A DNA stretch of 64,000 bases from Mesorhizobium sp. ES1-1. GTDB lineage: Bacteria; Pseudomonadota; Alphaproteobacteria; Rhizobiales; Rhizobiaceae. The stretch is taken from positions 434,001-498,000 of the forward strand of contig NZ_JAIUGX010000003.1 in assembly GCF_020164785.1 (NCBI RefSeq), read 5' to 3'. Below the pieces are notes generated by a model. It was not told where the DNA came from and made no database searches. It was given only the letters and a program-made list of their open reading frames with translations. Every line of letters starts with the position of its first letter. Positions within the stretch are counted from its first letter, which is position 1. Of the stretch, positions 24,825 to 34,874 are shown in pieces. The translations under genes were made by a program, and so were the position numbers.

Positions 24825-25862
24825 ATGAGCCTGTCGCCCCGCCTGATCGCTCCGGAAAAACGCGGCGAGGATGCCGATCAGACCCTGCGCCCGCAGACGC
24901 TCGACGATTTCGTCGGCCAGGCTGCGGTCCGGGCCAATCTCAAAGTCTTCATCGAGGCCGCCAAGGGACGCAGCGAGGCGCTCGACCATGTGCTGTTCGT
25001 CGGACCTCCGGGGCTCGGCAAGACGACGCTGGCACAGATCATGGCGCGCGAACTGGGCGTCAATTTCCGCTCGACCTCCGGCCCGGTCATCGCCAAGGCC
25101 GGCGATCTCGCGGCCCTGCTCACCAATCTCGAGGAAGGCGATGTGCTCTTCATCGACGAAATCCATCGGCTGAGCCCGGCGGTGGAAGAAATCCTCTATC
25201 CGGCGATGGAGGATTTCCAGCTCGACCTGATCATCGGCGAGGGGCCGGCGGCACGCTCCGTCAAGATTGACCTTGCCCGCTTCACCCTCGTCGCTGCCAC
25301 GACGCGGCTTGGCCTGCTTACCAACCCGCTGCGCGACCGATTCGGCATTCCGGTCCGGCTCAATTTCTATTCGGTCGAGGAACTGGAGCACATCGTGCGG
25401 CGCGGCGCGCGCATCCTGCGGATGCCGCTCGGCGACGATGGCGCGCTGGAGATCGCGCGCCGCGCGCGCGGCACGCCCCGGATCGCTGGAAGACTGCTGC
25501 GCCGCGTGCGCGATTTCGCGGCCGTCGCCGGCGATGGCCATGTCGATCGCCGGATCGCCGATGAGGCGCTGACGCGGCTGGAAGTCGACGCGCTCGGTCT
25601 CGACGCGCTCGATCGCCGTTACCTCGGCATGATTGCGCGCAATTTCGGCGGCGGGCCGGTCGGCATCGAGACGATCGCCGCCGGCCTTTCGGAGCCGCGC
25701 GACGCGATCGAGGACATCATCGAGCCCTATCTGATCCAGCAGGGCTTCATCCAGCGAACGCCGCGCGGCCGGGTGCTGACGGCCAATGCCTGGCGCCACC
25801 TCGGCCTCGACGCGCCGAAGGACCTGGCACAGCAGCAGATCAACCTCTTCCAGGAAGAGTAG
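24825..25862 (+). CDS. ruvB: Holliday junction branch migration ATPase RuvB
   Basis: A 345-residue AAA+ motor: N-terminal [23 protein letters not shown], Walker [12 protein letters not shown] near residue 63, Walker [12 protein letters not shown] near 113, then a sensor region and the winged-helix C-terminal domain ([37 protein letters not shown]). Hexamers pump DNA through RuvA-bound junctions. The length and motifs are standard. A short stretch after the stop (to about 25915) still reads as helical coding-like sequence, perhaps a decayed C-terminal extension. Confidence 0.97.
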   Translation: MSLSPRLIAPEKRGEDADQTLRPQTLDDFVGQAAVRANLKVFIEAAKGRSEALDHVLFVGPPGLGKTTLAQIMARELGVNFRSTSGPVIAKAGDLAALLTNLEEGDVLFIDEIHRLSPAVEEILYPAMEDFQLDLIIGEGPAARSVKIDLARFTLVAATTRLGLLTNPLRDRFGIPVRLNFYSVEELEHIVRRGARILRMPLGDDGALEIARRARGTPRIAGRLLRRVRDFAAVAGDGHVDRRIADEALTRLEVDALGLDALDRRYLGMIARNFGGGPVGIETIAAGLSEPRDAIEDIIEPYLIQQGFIQRTPRGRVLTANAWRHLGLDAPKDLAQQQINLFQEE

Positions 25863-26005
25863 ATTCCGCCGCACCTGCGCGAGGAGGCGATCGAGAACCT
25901 GCGCAAGATCTCCTAAACTTAGCCGGGCTGCCGGCGCAATTATGGGTTTTATCGAAGGCACCGCTTCGGGGCATGCCGCCGCGATCCAGGTGTCGGAGCC
26001 ATGCT

Positions 26006-26905
26006 ATGATAACCAGACGCGCATTCCTGCGCCTTGTCGGCGGGTCCCTCCTGGCCGCGGCCGCTTTCGGCACCTATGCTGTCGGCATCGAGCCGATGCT
26101 GTTGACGCATGTGAAGCGCTATGCGCTGACGCCGCCGCATTGGCCCGATGGCTTGAAGCTGCGCATCGTCGCGCTCGCCGATATCCATGCCTGCCGGCCG
26201 TGGATGACGCCGGAGCGGATCCGATCACTGGTAAATCAGGCTAACGCCCTGGAGCCGGACCTGATCGTCCTGCTCGGCGACTATGCGGCTGGCACACGTC
26301 TGGTGAGGGACTGGGTGAATGCCTCCGAATGGGCTCCGGCCCTGTCAGGTCTCAAGGCACCGCTGGGCACCGTCGCGATCCTCGGCAATCATGACTGGTG
26401 GGAGGATCTGAGTGCACAGGCGGCTGGAGCCGGACCGACGATCGCACGCAGGGCACTGGAGGCAGCGGGCATTCCGGTCCTGGAAAACGACGTCGTGCGC
26501 CTGGAAAAAGACGGGCATGGCTTCTGGGTCGCCGGGCTTGCCGACCAACTGGCGTTGCGGCCGAGCTGGGGCCGTACTAGGTTCAAAGGACTGGATGACC
26601 TTAAGGGCACGCTGGCCAAGATCAGCGACCACCGCTCGCCGATCATCCTGCTCGCCCACGAGCCAGACATTTTCCCCACCGTGCCATGGCGGGTTTCGCT
26701 CACTCTGTTCGGCCACACCCATGGCGGGCAGGTGCGGCTGTTCGGCTATTCACCGGTCGTTCCGTCACGTTTCGGGAATCGCTACGCCTATGGCCATGTC
26801 GTCGAAAACGGCCGCAATCTGATCGTCTCGGGCGGGCTCGGCTTCAGCATATTGCCGGTCCGTTTCGGGATGCGTCCAGAGATCCTGTCTATAGATCTGG
26901 GATAA
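26006..26905 (+). CDS. Tat-exported metallophosphoesterase (YkuE-like)
   Basis: A 299-residue calcineurin-like phosphoesterase with a twin-arginine leader (ITRRAFLRLVGGSLLAAAAFG). Metal-binding motifs appear in order: LADIHACRPWM, LLGDYAAG, LGNHDWWED, LLAHEPD and LFGHTHGGQVRL. The presence of RRAFLR implies folding in the cytoplasm and export. The related YkuE class has been linked to envelope phospholipid or lipid A phosphate hydrolysis; the substrate here is unknown. ATG 26006 starts directly before the Tat motif. It is convergent with the GH5 gene (16 bases between the stops). Confidence 0.9.
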   Translation: MITRRAFLRLVGGSLLAAAAFGTYAVGIEPMLLTHVKRYALTPPHWPDGLKLRIVALADIHACRPWMTPERIRSLVNQANALEPDLIVLLGDYAAGTRLVRDWVNASEWAPALSGLKAPLGTVAILGNHDWWEDLSAQAAGAGPTIARRALEAAGIPVLENDVVRLEKDGHGFWVAGLADQLALRPSWGRTRFKGLDDLKGTLAKISDHRSPIILLAHEPDIFPTVPWRVSLTLFGHTHGGQVRLFGYSPVVPSRFGNRYAYGHVVENGRNLIVSGGLGFSILPVRFGMRPEILSIDLG

Positions 26906-26921
26906 TGCACTATGTCCCGGC

Positions 26922-28181
26922 TCAATGCAGCGACCTGATCACGTCCATCACTTCGGGCTCGGCCTTGTCGCCGCCGAAGGCATCGACGATCCCAAAGGCG
27001 CCGCCATAGCTCCACGCCGACCAGGAGAAGCCGTACGCCTCGGCACGCGCGATCATGTCCCTGACATAGGCGGCCCGGTACCGGGGAGGCACGACATAGG
27101 CATTGCCATATTCCTGGCGGATCATGCCGAACTCGCCAAGCGTGATGTTTTCCGGCCTGACGCCATTGGCCTTCGCCCACGCCTCGACCTTAATGAAGGG
27201 CGCATCCATTAGTCCCAGCAGTTTGTCGGGGCTGTCCATGCTGGCGACCTGTTCGTCGAGATAGGCGAGCAAGCCGCCCTGCCGGGCCTGCGGCGCCTCG
27301 GCCCTGATCCTGGCGCGGATTCTGTCGAGCGTCATGTCGAGTTGCGCCTTTGGAACGGCGGTCAGCGGGTAAGGCAGTCCCGTAACATAGGGAATAAAAT
27401 CGCCTGCCCATGTGGCGCCCTGATGGGTGAGCAGGAACGGATCGTAGGAGTGGAAGGTCCAGATAATATTGTCATCCGGGATCGCCTTGGCATCGATCTT
27501 TGCGAGCGACGATGCCGCGGAATAGCAGGCGCCGGTCAAGATCAGAGTCAGTTTCGTGGCGGAGGAGCGTGCGGCGGCGAACAATTTGCGCTGACGGTCC
27601 GGCCAGAGGCTGGTGCCGTCGCTGTCGCAGTCGACGATCGGTTCGTTCATCAATTCGAAGGCGACCTTTAGCGGGTCCTCGCCGGCCAGCGTCCGGCCCA
27701 TCCTGCGCACAGCCTCGACATAGAGGTCGAAGGTTCGCGGGTCGTCCATCACCTGCGCCACGCCGATCTTGCGACTGCCGCCGGCCGGGATCAGGTGCAT
27801 GTCGACGATCACCTTCAGCCCGGCCCGATTGATCATGCGCACGGAGTCCAGCACGCTGGCGTAGAGGTCGTCGCGCAGGTCCATGGTCTTGTCTGACAGA
27901 AAGGGCGAGGGGTCCACCGGCATGCGCAGGAAATCGAAGCCGGCATCCTTTAGTGCCTTGAGGTCGGTATCCCTGAGGAACTTGCGCCATTCCGGATAGG
28001 GCAGGATGGCCTTGGCGTCACCCCATCGATCCTCGCCGGGCCACGTGACCCATTGGTCGAGATTGAGGCCGCGCTTCATCGAAAAGGTCGCCGCCTGGCC
28101 GGGCGTTCCCAAAGCCGCCAACCCCAACAGTGCGGCCGCCAAGGTCTTGATCATCGCCGTCAACAGTGCCATCGGGTTCAT
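26922..28181 (-). CDS. Secreted glycoside hydrolase family 5 (endoglucanase-like)
   Basis: A 419-residue protein with a signal peptide (MNPMALLTAMIKTLAAALLGLAALGTPGQAA, cleavage near residue 31). The GH5 clan-A barrel is visible: FSMKRGLNLDQWVTW, DFLRMPVDPSPFL, acid/base in FELMNEPIVD and nucleophile in ITLGEFGM. GH5 enzymes cut beta-glucans such as cellulose; rhizobial members are often linked to cellulose or exopolysaccharide processing. It is the only minus-strand gene in the ruv-tol stretch, lying between the phosphoesterase and ybgC. The ribosome-binding site is weak, and ATGs 9 and 27 bases downstream are alternatives. Confidence 0.88.
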   Translation of the reverse strand: MNPMALLTAMIKTLAAALLGLAALGTPGQAATFSMKRGLNLDQWVTWPGEDRWGDAKAILPYPEWRKFLRDTDLKALKDAGFDFLRMPVDPSPFLSDKTMDLRDDLYASVLDSVRMINRAGLKVIVDMHLIPAGGSRKIGVAQVMDDPRTFDLYVEAVRRMGRTLAGEDPLKVAFELMNEPIVDCDSDGTSLWPDRQRKLFAAARSSATKLTLILTGACYSAASSLAKIDAKAIPDDNIIWTFHSYDPFLLTHQGATWAGDFIPYVTGLPYPLTAVPKAQLDMTLDRIRARIRAEAPQARQGGLLAYLDEQVASMDSPDKLLGLMDAPFIKVEAWAKANGVRPENITLGEFGMIRQEYGNAYVVPPRYRAAYVRDMIARAEAYGFSWSAWSYGGAFGIVDAFGGDKAEPEVMDVIRSLH

Positions 28182-28304
28182 GCGCCAAGCCAGTGTGTGT
28201 CGCCCACAGGCGTGCAGCGGTTTCAAAACAACGACTTGCACGAGACAATTGCCTGGAGCGCGGTCGGCTAGAGGTGCCTCGACGGGACTGAAAAAGGAAG
28301 CGCA

Positions 28305-28772
28305 ATGGGCGATCATGGTGAATCGGCTTTGATGGCGGGGCTTTCCGGCGCTGTAACCGCCTTTGGGCATAGGCTGATGGCGCGGGTCTACTACGCCGAC
28401 ACCGACTTCTCCGGCGTCGTCTACCATGCTCGCTATCTCGAGTTCTTCGAGCGCGGCCGCTCAGACTATCTCAGGTTGACAGGCGTGCACCACACGGAAC
28501 TCGCCGGCGGCAAGCATGGCGAGAGAATAGTCTGGGTGGTGCGCCGCATGGAGATCGACTTCCGCGGCTCCGCCCGTATCGACGACATTCTGACCATCGA
28601 CACACGGACCGAGGAAATTTCGGGCGCCCGCATCTTCATGGCGCAGCAGCTCAAGCGCGGCGAAGAGGTGCTGGTCGAGGCCAAGGTCGAGGCCGCGATC
28701 ATCGGCGAGAACGGCCGGCCAAGGCGGTTTCCCAAGGAATGGGTGGCGGCTTTCATGCCCAAGCTGCTCTGA
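28305..28772 (+). CDS. ybgC: Tol-Pal-associated acyl-CoA thioesterase YbgC
   Basis: A 155-residue hot-dog thioesterase. The YbgC active-site signature is YYADTDFSGVVYHARYLEFFERGRSDYLR, with the catalytic Asp in ADTD, followed by GERIVWVVRRMEIDFRGSARIDD. It hydrolyses short acyl-CoA or acyl-ACP thioesters and is routinely the first gene of tol-pal clusters. AAAAAGGAAG precedes the ATG at 28305. A 339-base gap follows before tolQ. Confidence 0.94.
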   Translation: MGDHGESALMAGLSGAVTAFGHRLMARVYYADTDFSGVVYHARYLEFFERGRSDYLRLTGVHHTELAGGKHGERIVWVVRRMEIDFRGSARIDDILTIDTRTEEISGARIFMAQQLKRGEEVLVEAKVEAAIIGENGRPRRFPKEWVAAFMPKLL

Positions 28773-29111
28773 CATTCCGGTGTTGCCGGGCACGCACGCC
28801 GCAGCTCGCTGCGCTCCCAATGCCCACGTATACGCGCTCACCCACCCGGGGCGTCGCGTTGGATGGCGGCATTGTAGGAGCGGGCGCGGCAATGCGCCGC
28901 GCCGAACTCACTAACCCATCCTTAACCATAACAGTTCATGAAGAGTTCGGTGAAGATTGGCGGAGTCGCACGCCTTCCTTTCACCAATATTTGCCCCGAA
29001 AAGGCCGCTAACGGCACGGTTGGGGTTGTTATGGTTGCTACGCGCGAACCGACCACAGGGATGCCAGGGGCCAGCCGCCAGCTTTGCCCGGAAAATCTTA
29101 AGGACGTCACG
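28773..29111 (+). other. ybgC-tolQ intergenic region
   Basis: 338 bases. An in-frame extension of tolQ runs through part of it (from 28938), but it lacks a membrane-protein character and TolQ-like sequence. I regard it as leader. AAGGA (29098-29102) lies before the tolQ ATG. A T-rich, TTAA-containing stretch at 28910-28935 may hold a promoter. I see no terminator or RNA gene. Confidence 0.5.
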
Positions 29112-29822
29112 ATGGAAACTATCGCACTCGCCGAACCGGGCGCGCAATTGTCGATTTGGTCGCTGTTCATGCAGGCCAGCTGGGTGGTCAAGCTGGTCAT
29201 GATCGGGCTGCTCTGCGCCTCGGTTTGGACCTGGGCGATCATTGTCGACAAGCTGGTGACCTATGCCCGCATGCGGCTGGCGCTCAACCGGTTCGAACAG
29301 GTGTTCTGGTCCGGGCAGTCGCTGGAAGAGCTCTATCGGACGCTCGCCGACCGCAAGACATCAGGCATGGGCGCGATCTTCGTTGCCGCGATGCGCGAAT
29401 GGAAGAAGAGCTTCGAGAAGGGCGCAAAGACGCCGCTTGGACTGCAGACCCGCATCGACAAGGCGATGGATCTGGCGCTGACCCGCGAGATGGAAAAGCT
29501 GGAGGGACGCCTCGGCTTCCTCGCCACCACGGGTGCCGCCGCGCCGTTCATCGGCCTGTTCGGCACCGTCATCGGCATCATGACCTCGTTCCAGGCAATT
29601 GCCGGTTCGAAGAACACGAGCCTCGCGGTTGTGGCGCCCGGCATCGCGGAGGCGCTGCTGGCAACGGCCATCGGCCTGCTCGCCGCCATCCCGGCGGTCA
29701 TCGCCTACAACAAGCTGTCCTCCGACGCGAGCAAGATCGCGGTTCGCATGGAAGGGTTCTCCGACGAGTTCTCCGCCATACTCTCGCGCCAAATCGATGA
29801 AAAAGTCGCGCCGAAGGCCTAA
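29112..29822 (+). CDS. tolQ: Tol-Pal proton-channel subunit TolQ
   Basis: A 236-residue inner-membrane protein with three helices: LVMIGLLCASVWTWAIIVDKL near residues 28-50, LATTGAAAPFIGLFGTVIGIMTSF near 142-165, and PGIAEALLATAIGLLAAIPAVIAYN near 180-205. The last two line the proton path with TolR. TolQRA uses the proton-motive force to keep the outer membrane attached during division. ATG 29112 gives METIALAEPGAQ; the 58-codon upstream extension is not supported. tolR starts 11 bases after the stop. Confidence 0.96.
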   Translation: METIALAEPGAQLSIWSLFMQASWVVKLVMIGLLCASVWTWAIIVDKLVTYARMRLALNRFEQVFWSGQSLEELYRTLADRKTSGMGAIFVAAMREWKKSFEKGAKTPLGLQTRIDKAMDLALTREMEKLEGRLGFLATTGAAAPFIGLFGTVIGIMTSFQAIAGSKNTSLAVVAPGIAEALLATAIGLLAAIPAVIAYNKLSSDASKIAVRMEGFSDEFSAILSRQIDEKVAPKA

Positions 29823-29833
29823 GGAGCAACGAG

Positions 29834-30286
29834 ATGGGTATGTCCGTAGGCATGGGCGGGCGCGGCGGGCGCGGCCACAGGCGGCGCGGCCGTCATCATG
29901 GGCTGATGTCGGAAATCAACGTCACGCCTATGGTCGACGTGATGCTGGTGCTCTTGATCATCTTCATGGTCGCCGCACCGATGCTGACGGTGGGCGTGCC
30001 GGTCGATCTGCCCGAGACCAAGGCCAGCGCGCTGAACGCCGATACGCAGCCGATCGCCATTACGATCGACGGAACAGGCAAGATCTTCCTGCAGGAGACT
30101 GAGATTCCCGAGGACGAACTGGTCGCCAAGCTGCAGGCGATTTCAAAGACCGGCTATGAAGAGCGCATCCTCATTCGAGGCGACAAGACCACCAATTACG
30201 GGGACGCCATGGTGGTCATGGGCCTTATCACAAGTGCGGGTTACAAGAACATCGCCCTGCTTTCGCTGCCACAACAGGGTCAATAG
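29834..30286 (+). CDS. tolR: Tol-Pal proton-channel subunit TolR
   Basis: A 150-residue ExbD/TolR protein. A Gly/Arg/His-rich N-terminal stretch precedes the single membrane helix (VTPMVDVMLVLLIIFMVAAP), with Asp35 as the proton-carrying residue. The periplasmic domain contains DLPETKASAL, ITIDGTGKIFLQE and ILIRGDKTTNYGDAMVVMGLI. It couples proton flow through TolQ to TolA movement. tolA begins 7 bases after its stop. The Gly/Arg-rich N-terminal extension is longer than in enteric TolR. Confidence 0.96.
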   Translation: MGMSVGMGGRGGRGHRRRGRHHGLMSEINVTPMVDVMLVLLIIFMVAAPMLTVGVPVDLPETKASALNADTQPIAITIDGTGKIFLQETEIPEDELVAKLQAISKTGYEERILIRGDKTTNYGDAMVVMGLITSAGYKNIALLSLPQQGQ

Positions 30287-30293
30287 ACGCGAG

Positions 30294-31445
30294 ATGAAGA
30301 CCGGCCTCACCACATCGGTGATCCTGCACACGGTAGCGCTGGCCTTCGGCCTATTGACGCTGTCGGCGCCGGCCCCCCTGCCATCTGCCGATGTCGAGTC
30401 GGTCGCCGTCGATATCGTTCCGATGGAGGACGTTGCGCAGACGCTGCAAGGCGACAAAAAAGCGGTGATGCACGAAAAACCCGCGCCATTGCCGACTCAG
30501 CGCCCTGACGTTGTGCCGGATGCGCAGAAGGTAGGGGAAAACAGCGTCGACACCGACAAGCCGGTCACGCCCCAAGCAAAGCCCAAGCCGGTCGAGAAGT
30601 CGGCGGCAGCCCCGCCGGCGCCGACCCCAACCGAGAAACCCAAGTCCGAAGACTCACCCAAGCCGAAGGCAGAGCCGAAGCCAACGCCGGCGACGGAAGT
30701 GGCGCCGGTGCCCACGCCCAAGGAAGAGGTCAAGCCCGAGCCGGTCAAGCAGGTTGACCCTAAGCCGACTCCGGCAAAGGTGCCGACGCCGACGCCGCCG
30801 CAGGACAAGACCGCCGCAATCGAACCGAAGCCCGAGGTCAAGCCTGACGCGATCGCCGAGGCCATCGACCAGCCGCCACCGCCCGAAGAGACGCAACTGC
30901 CGAATTCGGCGCCCGCGCCCGAGGCACGGCCGAAGCCGGCCCAGGCGGAAAGCGCCAAGGCGCCGGACCGCAAAGATGCCGACAAGCCAGTCAAGGAGGC
31001 GTCGTCGAAGCCGAAGTCGGACGAAAAGCAATTTAATGAGGGCGAGATTTCGGCGCTTCTCAACAAGCAGAAGCCATCAGGGGGCGGCGCCAAGCGGTCG
31101 ACCCAGCAGGCGTCGCTCGGCGGCGAAAAGGATCAGGGACAGAAGCTGTCGAAGTCCGAGCAAGGCGCTTTGGAGGATCAGCTGAAGGGTTGCTGGTCCA
31201 TCCCAGCGGGCCTGGAAGGTGCGGAAAATTTTGTGGTTGTGATTCAGTTCAATCTAAATGTTTCCGGCAAGCTTGACGGTCGCCCGACCGTGGCGACGTC
31301 GAGCGGCAATCGCCAGTTCGACGAAAGCGCCGTACGCGCCGTCCAGAAATGCGACATGGCGGGTCTGCAAGTCCCTGCCGGCAAGCATGACATCTGGAAT
31401 GATGTCGAGGTCACTTTCGATCCAAGAGAGATGCTTGGCCTCTAG
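30294..31445 (+). CDS. tolA: Tol-Pal envelope-spanning protein TolA
   Basis: A 383-residue TonB/TolA-like protein. A single N-terminal membrane anchor ([21 protein letters not shown]) is followed by a long periplasmic linker rich in Pro, Lys, Glu and Ala (residues ~55-290, alternating KPxPK-type repeats). A compact C-terminal domain ([17 protein letters not shown] to [12 protein letters not shown]) contains two Cys and should contact Pal/TolB. The linker is Pro/Lys-rich rather than the Ala/Lys helix of E. coli TolA. It overlaps the untranslated lead of tolB; 40 bases separate the two. Confidence 0.93.
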   Translation: MKTGLTTSVILHTVALAFGLLTLSAPAPLPSADVESVAVDIVPMEDVAQTLQGDKKAVMHEKPAPLPTQRPDVVPDAQKVGENSVDTDKPVTPQAKPKPVEKSAAAPPAPTPTEKPKSEDSPKPKAEPKPTPATEVAPVPTPKEEVKPEPVKQVDPKPTPAKVPTPTPPQDKTAAIEPKPEVKPDAIAEAIDQPPPPEETQLPNSAPAPEARPKPAQAESAKAPDRKDADKPVKEASSKPKSDEKQFNEGEISALLNKQKPSGGGAKRSTQQASLGGEKDQGQKLSKSEQGALEDQLKGCWSIPAGLEGAENFVVVIQFNLNVSGKLDGRPTVATSSGNRQFDESAVRAVQKCDMAGLQVPAGKHDIWNDVEVTFDPREMLGL

Positions 31446-31485
31446 GCCGAGAGCTGGAACAGTCGAAGAAGAAAAGCGAGAACAC

Positions 31486-32790
31486 ATGAGATCTTTCCTC
31501 AATCCGCTCCTGGTGCTTTTAGCGGTGACGCTGGGCATAACGGCAGGTTCTGCTGTTCCAGCTCTGGCCAAAGTTGAGCTCAAGGTTACCGGAGGCAACA
31601 TTGAGCCGCTGCCGATAGCCATCACGGATTTTCAGGGCGCGCTTGGCGCGCAGATATCGGCAATCGTCACAGCCGATCTGAAACGGTCTGGCCTGTTCGC
31701 GCCGATCGACAAGGGCGCCTTCATCGAGAAGATCGCCAATCCGGATGCGCAGCCTCGCTTCGACGACTGGAAGGTGATCAACGCGCAGGCGTTGGTGACC
31801 GGAAGCGTCGGCAAGGAAGCGGATGGCCGCATTCGTGCTCAATACCGGCTTTGGGATACCTTTGCCGGTCAGCAGATGGCCGGCGAGCAGTTCTTCGCCA
31901 ACGACGCCAATCAGCGCCGCGTCGCGCACATCATCGCCGACGCCATCTATGAACGGATAACCGGCGAGAAGGGCTATTTCGACACGCGCGTCGTCTTCAT
32001 CGATGAATCCGGCGCCAAGAATGCCCGCAAGAAGCGCCTCGCAATCATGGACCAGGACGGCGCCAATGTGCGCTATCTCTCCGACGGAAAGTCGATCGTG
32101 CTGACGCCGCGCTTCTCACCGAACCGGCAGGAAATCACCTATATGTCCTATGAAAGCGGTCAGCCGCGGGTCTACCTGCTGCAGATCGAGACCGGCCAGC
32201 GCGAACTTGTGGGCAATTTCCCCGGCATGACATTTGCCCCGCGCTTCTCGCCGGACGGCCAGAAGGTGATCATGAGCCTGCTGCGTGACGACGGTAATTC
32301 CAACATCTTCGCCATGGACCTCAGAAGCCGCTCGACGACGCGCTTGACCAACTCGACCGCCATCGACACTTCGCCCTCGTACTCGCCAGACGGCAGCAAG
32401 GTAGTGTTCACCTCCGACCGGGGCGGCCGCGCGCAGATCTATGTCATGGGCGCCGACGGCTCGGGCCAGACCCGCATTTCCTTCGGCGACGGCGTCTATT
32501 CGACTCCGGTCTGGTCGCCACGCGGCGACCTTATCGCCTTCACCAAACAGAGCGGCGGCGAATTCCAGATCGGCGTCATGAAGACCGATGGGTCGGGTGA
32601 ACGGATCCTGTCCTCCGGCTTCCAGCAGGAGGGGCCGACCTGGGCGCCCAATGGTCGCGTGCTGATGTTCTTCCGCGATTCGGCAGGCGGCCCCAAGCTG
32701 GTATCCGTCGATCTGACTGGCCGCAACGAACAGCCGATCCCGACTTCGAACTTTGCTTCCGACCCTGCTTGGTCGCCGTTGCTGGAGTAG
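31486..32790 (+). CDS. tolB: Tol-Pal periplasmic beta-propeller protein TolB
   Basis: A 434-residue periplasmic protein. A signal peptide ([21 protein letters not shown]) precedes the alpha/beta N-terminal domain ([23 protein letters not shown]) and six WD40-like PD40 blades ([53 protein letters not shown]). TolB binds Pal and is released from it by TolA. ATG 31486 follows GAAAAGCGAG and is placed over the upstream frame from 31258, which overlaps the end of tolA. A strong terminator follows. Confidence 0.96.
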   Translation: MRSFLNPLLVLLAVTLGITAGSAVPALAKVELKVTGGNIEPLPIAITDFQGALGAQISAIVTADLKRSGLFAPIDKGAFIEKIANPDAQPRFDDWKVINAQALVTGSVGKEADGRIRAQYRLWDTFAGQQMAGEQFFANDANQRRVAHIIADAIYERITGEKGYFDTRVVFIDESGAKNARKKRLAIMDQDGANVRYLSDGKSIVLTPRFSPNRQEITYMSYESGQPRVYLLQIETGQRELVGNFPGMTFAPRFSPDGQKVIMSLLRDDGNSNIFAMDLRSRSTTRLTNSTAIDTSPSYSPDGSKVVFTSDRGGRAQIYVMGADGSGQTRISFGDGVYSTPVWSPRGDLIAFTKQSGGEFQIGVMKTDGSGERILSSGFQQEGPTWAPNGRVLMFFRDSAGGPKLVSVDLTGRNEQPIPTSNFASDPAWSPLLE

Positions 32791-32816
32791 TTTCGGCTGA
32801 ATTGCCACACCGACTT

Positions 32817-32840
32817 AAAAGGGGCCGTTTCGGCCCCTTT
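32817..32840 (+). terminator. Terminator after tolB
   Basis: AAAAGGGGCCG-TTT-CGGCCCCTTTT. A strong GC stem with flanking A and T tracts ends the tolQRAB transcript, so pal very probably has its own promoter in the next 185 bases. Confidence 0.9.
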
Positions 32841-33025
32841 TCCATGCCGCGGTCGCGTTTTGGCCGTATTTCCGCCTAGGGTCCGCGCCAAATGTGGCCT
32901 TGGTTTCAAGGTGAATAACCAAATATTAACCGTGTTTGTTGAATGCAGGTTAACCCAAACGTGGTTACTGGGTGATCAACGAAATCACTCGAATACGATC
33001 ACTCAAAATATGAAGGAGAGGCGGC

Positions 33026-33532
33026 ATGGGCCGTATCGCAGCACTTACCAGAAACCCGGTCATGATCGCGCTGGTGGCGATGCTCGCCATCACAGGTTGC
33101 GCCTCGAAGAAGACGCCGAACAGCGCGGCCGATCTTGGCCTCAACGGCGCCGGCGCCGCCACGCCCGGCTCGGCGCAGGACTTCACCGTCAATATCGGCG
33201 ACCGCATCTTCTTCGACACCGACTCGACCTCGATCCGTGCCGACGCGCAGACGACGCTCTCCCGCCAGGCCCAATGGCTCAACCAGTACAAGCAGTACGC
33301 CATCGTCGTTGAGGGCCACGCCGATGAGCGCGGCACGCGCGAATACAATCTGGCGCTTGGCGCTCGTCGCGCCGCCGCCACCCGCGACTTCCTCGTCTCG
33401 AAGGGCGTCTCTTCCAGCCGCCTCAAGACGATTTCCTACGGCAAGGAACGGCCTGTCGCGGTATGCGACGACATTTCCTGCTGGTCGCAGAACCGCCGGG
33501 CGGTCACCACGCTGAGCGGCGCTGGTTCCTGA
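33026..33532 (+). CDS. pal: Peptidoglycan-associated lipoprotein Pal
   Basis: A 168-residue outer-membrane lipoprotein. The signal peptide ends in the lipobox ITGC with lipidated Cys25. After a short Gly/Ala linker comes the OmpA-type domain: NIGDRIFFDTDSTSI, VEGHADERGTREYNLALGARRA, SKGVSSSRLKTISYGKERP. It ties the outer membrane to peptidoglycan and moves between TolB-bound and wall-bound states. GAAGGAGAGG precedes the ATG. It is the Omp16-type antigen of related genera. A terminator follows. Confidence 0.97.
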   Translation: MGRIAALTRNPVMIALVAMLAITGCASKKTPNSAADLGLNGAGAATPGSAQDFTVNIGDRIFFDTDSTSIRADAQTTLSRQAQWLNQYKQYAIVVEGHADERGTREYNLALGARRAAATRDFLVSKGVSSSRLKTISYGKERPVAVCDDISCWSQNRRAVTTLSGAGS

Positions 33533-33606
33533 GGCTCTCGACCTCCGACTGGCGCGCGGAGACCGCGCGCTGGCCGGCAGCGGCAAAAATGCAACACACC
33601 TGCCTG

Positions 33607-33632
33607 AAAGGCGGCCTTCGGGCCGCCTTTTT
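33607..33632 (+). terminator. Terminator after pal
   Basis: AAAGGCGGCC-TTCG-GGCCGCCTTTTT. A UUCG tetraloop closes a strong stem with a T-run, 75 bases after the pal stop. Confidence 0.9.
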
Positions 33633-33757
33633 CCTGTCTGGACGCTTGAAACAAAATTTGGCCGAAGTCTCGGCTCCTGCTATGAGCCGAGGGCGCTTGG
33701 CTGGTCGCATTTGATTGGAAGGCGTGGACAGGCAAACGAAATCACGGCGAGAGGCAC

Positions 33758-34831
33758 ATGCATTTGAGATCGGTTCTGAGCGGCACCCTTGCGCTGCTGC
33801 TCCTATCAGGCGTCACCGCCTTGGCTAGCGGTTCGGCGACGGGCACCCCGGCAAAGAGCGGGTTTTCCTTCCATCTGCCAGGTTTGGAGTTGCCCGGGAT
33901 TTTCGGTGAGAAGAAGAAGCCGGACCAGCTTCAGATGGCACAGTCCGACGGCGCCGCCGTCACCAGCCTGGAAGAGCAACTGCGGCAGATGAACGGCAAG
34001 ATCGAGGAACTCAATTTCCAGGTCCTGCAGATGCAGGAACAGATCCGCAAGCAGCAGGAAGACAACGAGTTCCGCTTCCAGCAGCTCGAAGGCGGCACGC
34101 AGGGCGGCCAGCCGCAGAAGAAGTCGGACGCCACCACCGACACCAATACCGATGTCGCCGCGGCACCGCCAAGCCAGGCGCCGGCCGATGCAGCCTCCAG
34201 CGGGGGGAAGACGGTCGAGGACGTCATCGTCGAATCACCCGTTGGCGATCCCGGCAAATTGATCCCCGGCGCCGGAGCGCCGGAAAAGACGTTCGGGACC
34301 ATCACGGTCGACAAGAACGGCAACGTGATCGATGCAGGCGGCAACACCCAGGCGGCCGCGCCGGCCCAGGACAGCGCTCCGGCCCCGCAGGCCCCGGCCA
34401 AGGCCGGCAAGTCCGACGGCACGGTGGTGGCGGCTCTGCCCGCCACCAATGATCCGGAGGAACTCTATCGCAACTCCTATCAGTTCATCCTGTCGGGCGA
34501 TTACAGCACGGCGGAAAAAGGCTTTCGCGACCACATCTCCCGCTTCCCGAAGAATGCGAAGGCCGCCGACGCGCATTACTGGCTGGGAGAATCGCTGCTT
34601 GGCCAGCAGAAATACCGCGACGCCGCCGAGACCTTCCTTGCCGCCAGCAAGGATTACCCCAAGGCCAAGAAAGCTCCCGACATGCTGCTGAAGCTCGGCG
34701 TTTCGCTGGTCGGGCTCAAGCAGCATGACGTGGCGTGCGCCACTTTCAGCGAAGTCGGCAAGCGCTATCCCGATATTTCCGGCGCGCTCAAGGAGCGCAT
34801 CAAGCAGGAGAAGGCGCTCGCGGCGTGCTGA
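33758..34831 (+). CDS. cpoB: Cell-division coordinator CpoB (YbgF)
   Basis: A 357-residue periplasmic protein: signal peptide (LSGTLALLLLSGVTALASG), coiled coil for trimerisation (about 65-112, SLEEQLRQMNGKIEELNFQ), Ala/Pro-rich linker, and C-terminal TPR region starting with DPEELYRNSYQFILSGDYSTAEKGFRD and AKAADAHYWLGESLLGQQKY. CpoB links peptidoglycan synthesis and Tol-driven outer-membrane constriction at the septum. It has its own leader after the pal terminator. tilS begins 43 bases after its stop. Confidence 0.95.
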   Translation: MHLRSVLSGTLALLLLSGVTALASGSATGTPAKSGFSFHLPGLELPGIFGEKKKPDQLQMAQSDGAAVTSLEEQLRQMNGKIEELNFQVLQMQEQIRKQQEDNEFRFQQLEGGTQGGQPQKKSDATTDTNTDVAAAPPSQAPADAASSGGKTVEDVIVESPVGDPGKLIPGAGAPEKTFGTITVDKNGNVIDAGGNTQAAAPAQDSAPAPQAPAKAGKSDGTVVAALPATNDPEELYRNSYQFILSGDYSTAEKGFRDHISRFPKNAKAADAHYWLGESLLGQQKYRDAAETFLAASKDYPKAKKAPDMLLKLGVSLVGLKQHDVACATFSEVGKRYPDISGALKERIKQEKALAAC

Positions 34832-34874
34832 GCCCACACTTGCATGCCGCCGTCCGATCGCGCGACGGGCATTG

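Noticed and set aside
25863..25972. Separate small gene after ruvB
   Set aside because: The stretch is short, lacks a start with a ribosome-binding site, and is better read as remnant or untranslated sequence.
28938..29111. N-terminal extension of TolQ
   Set aside because: The extra 58 residues do not resemble TolQ, and AAGGA with the normal MET start lies at 29112.
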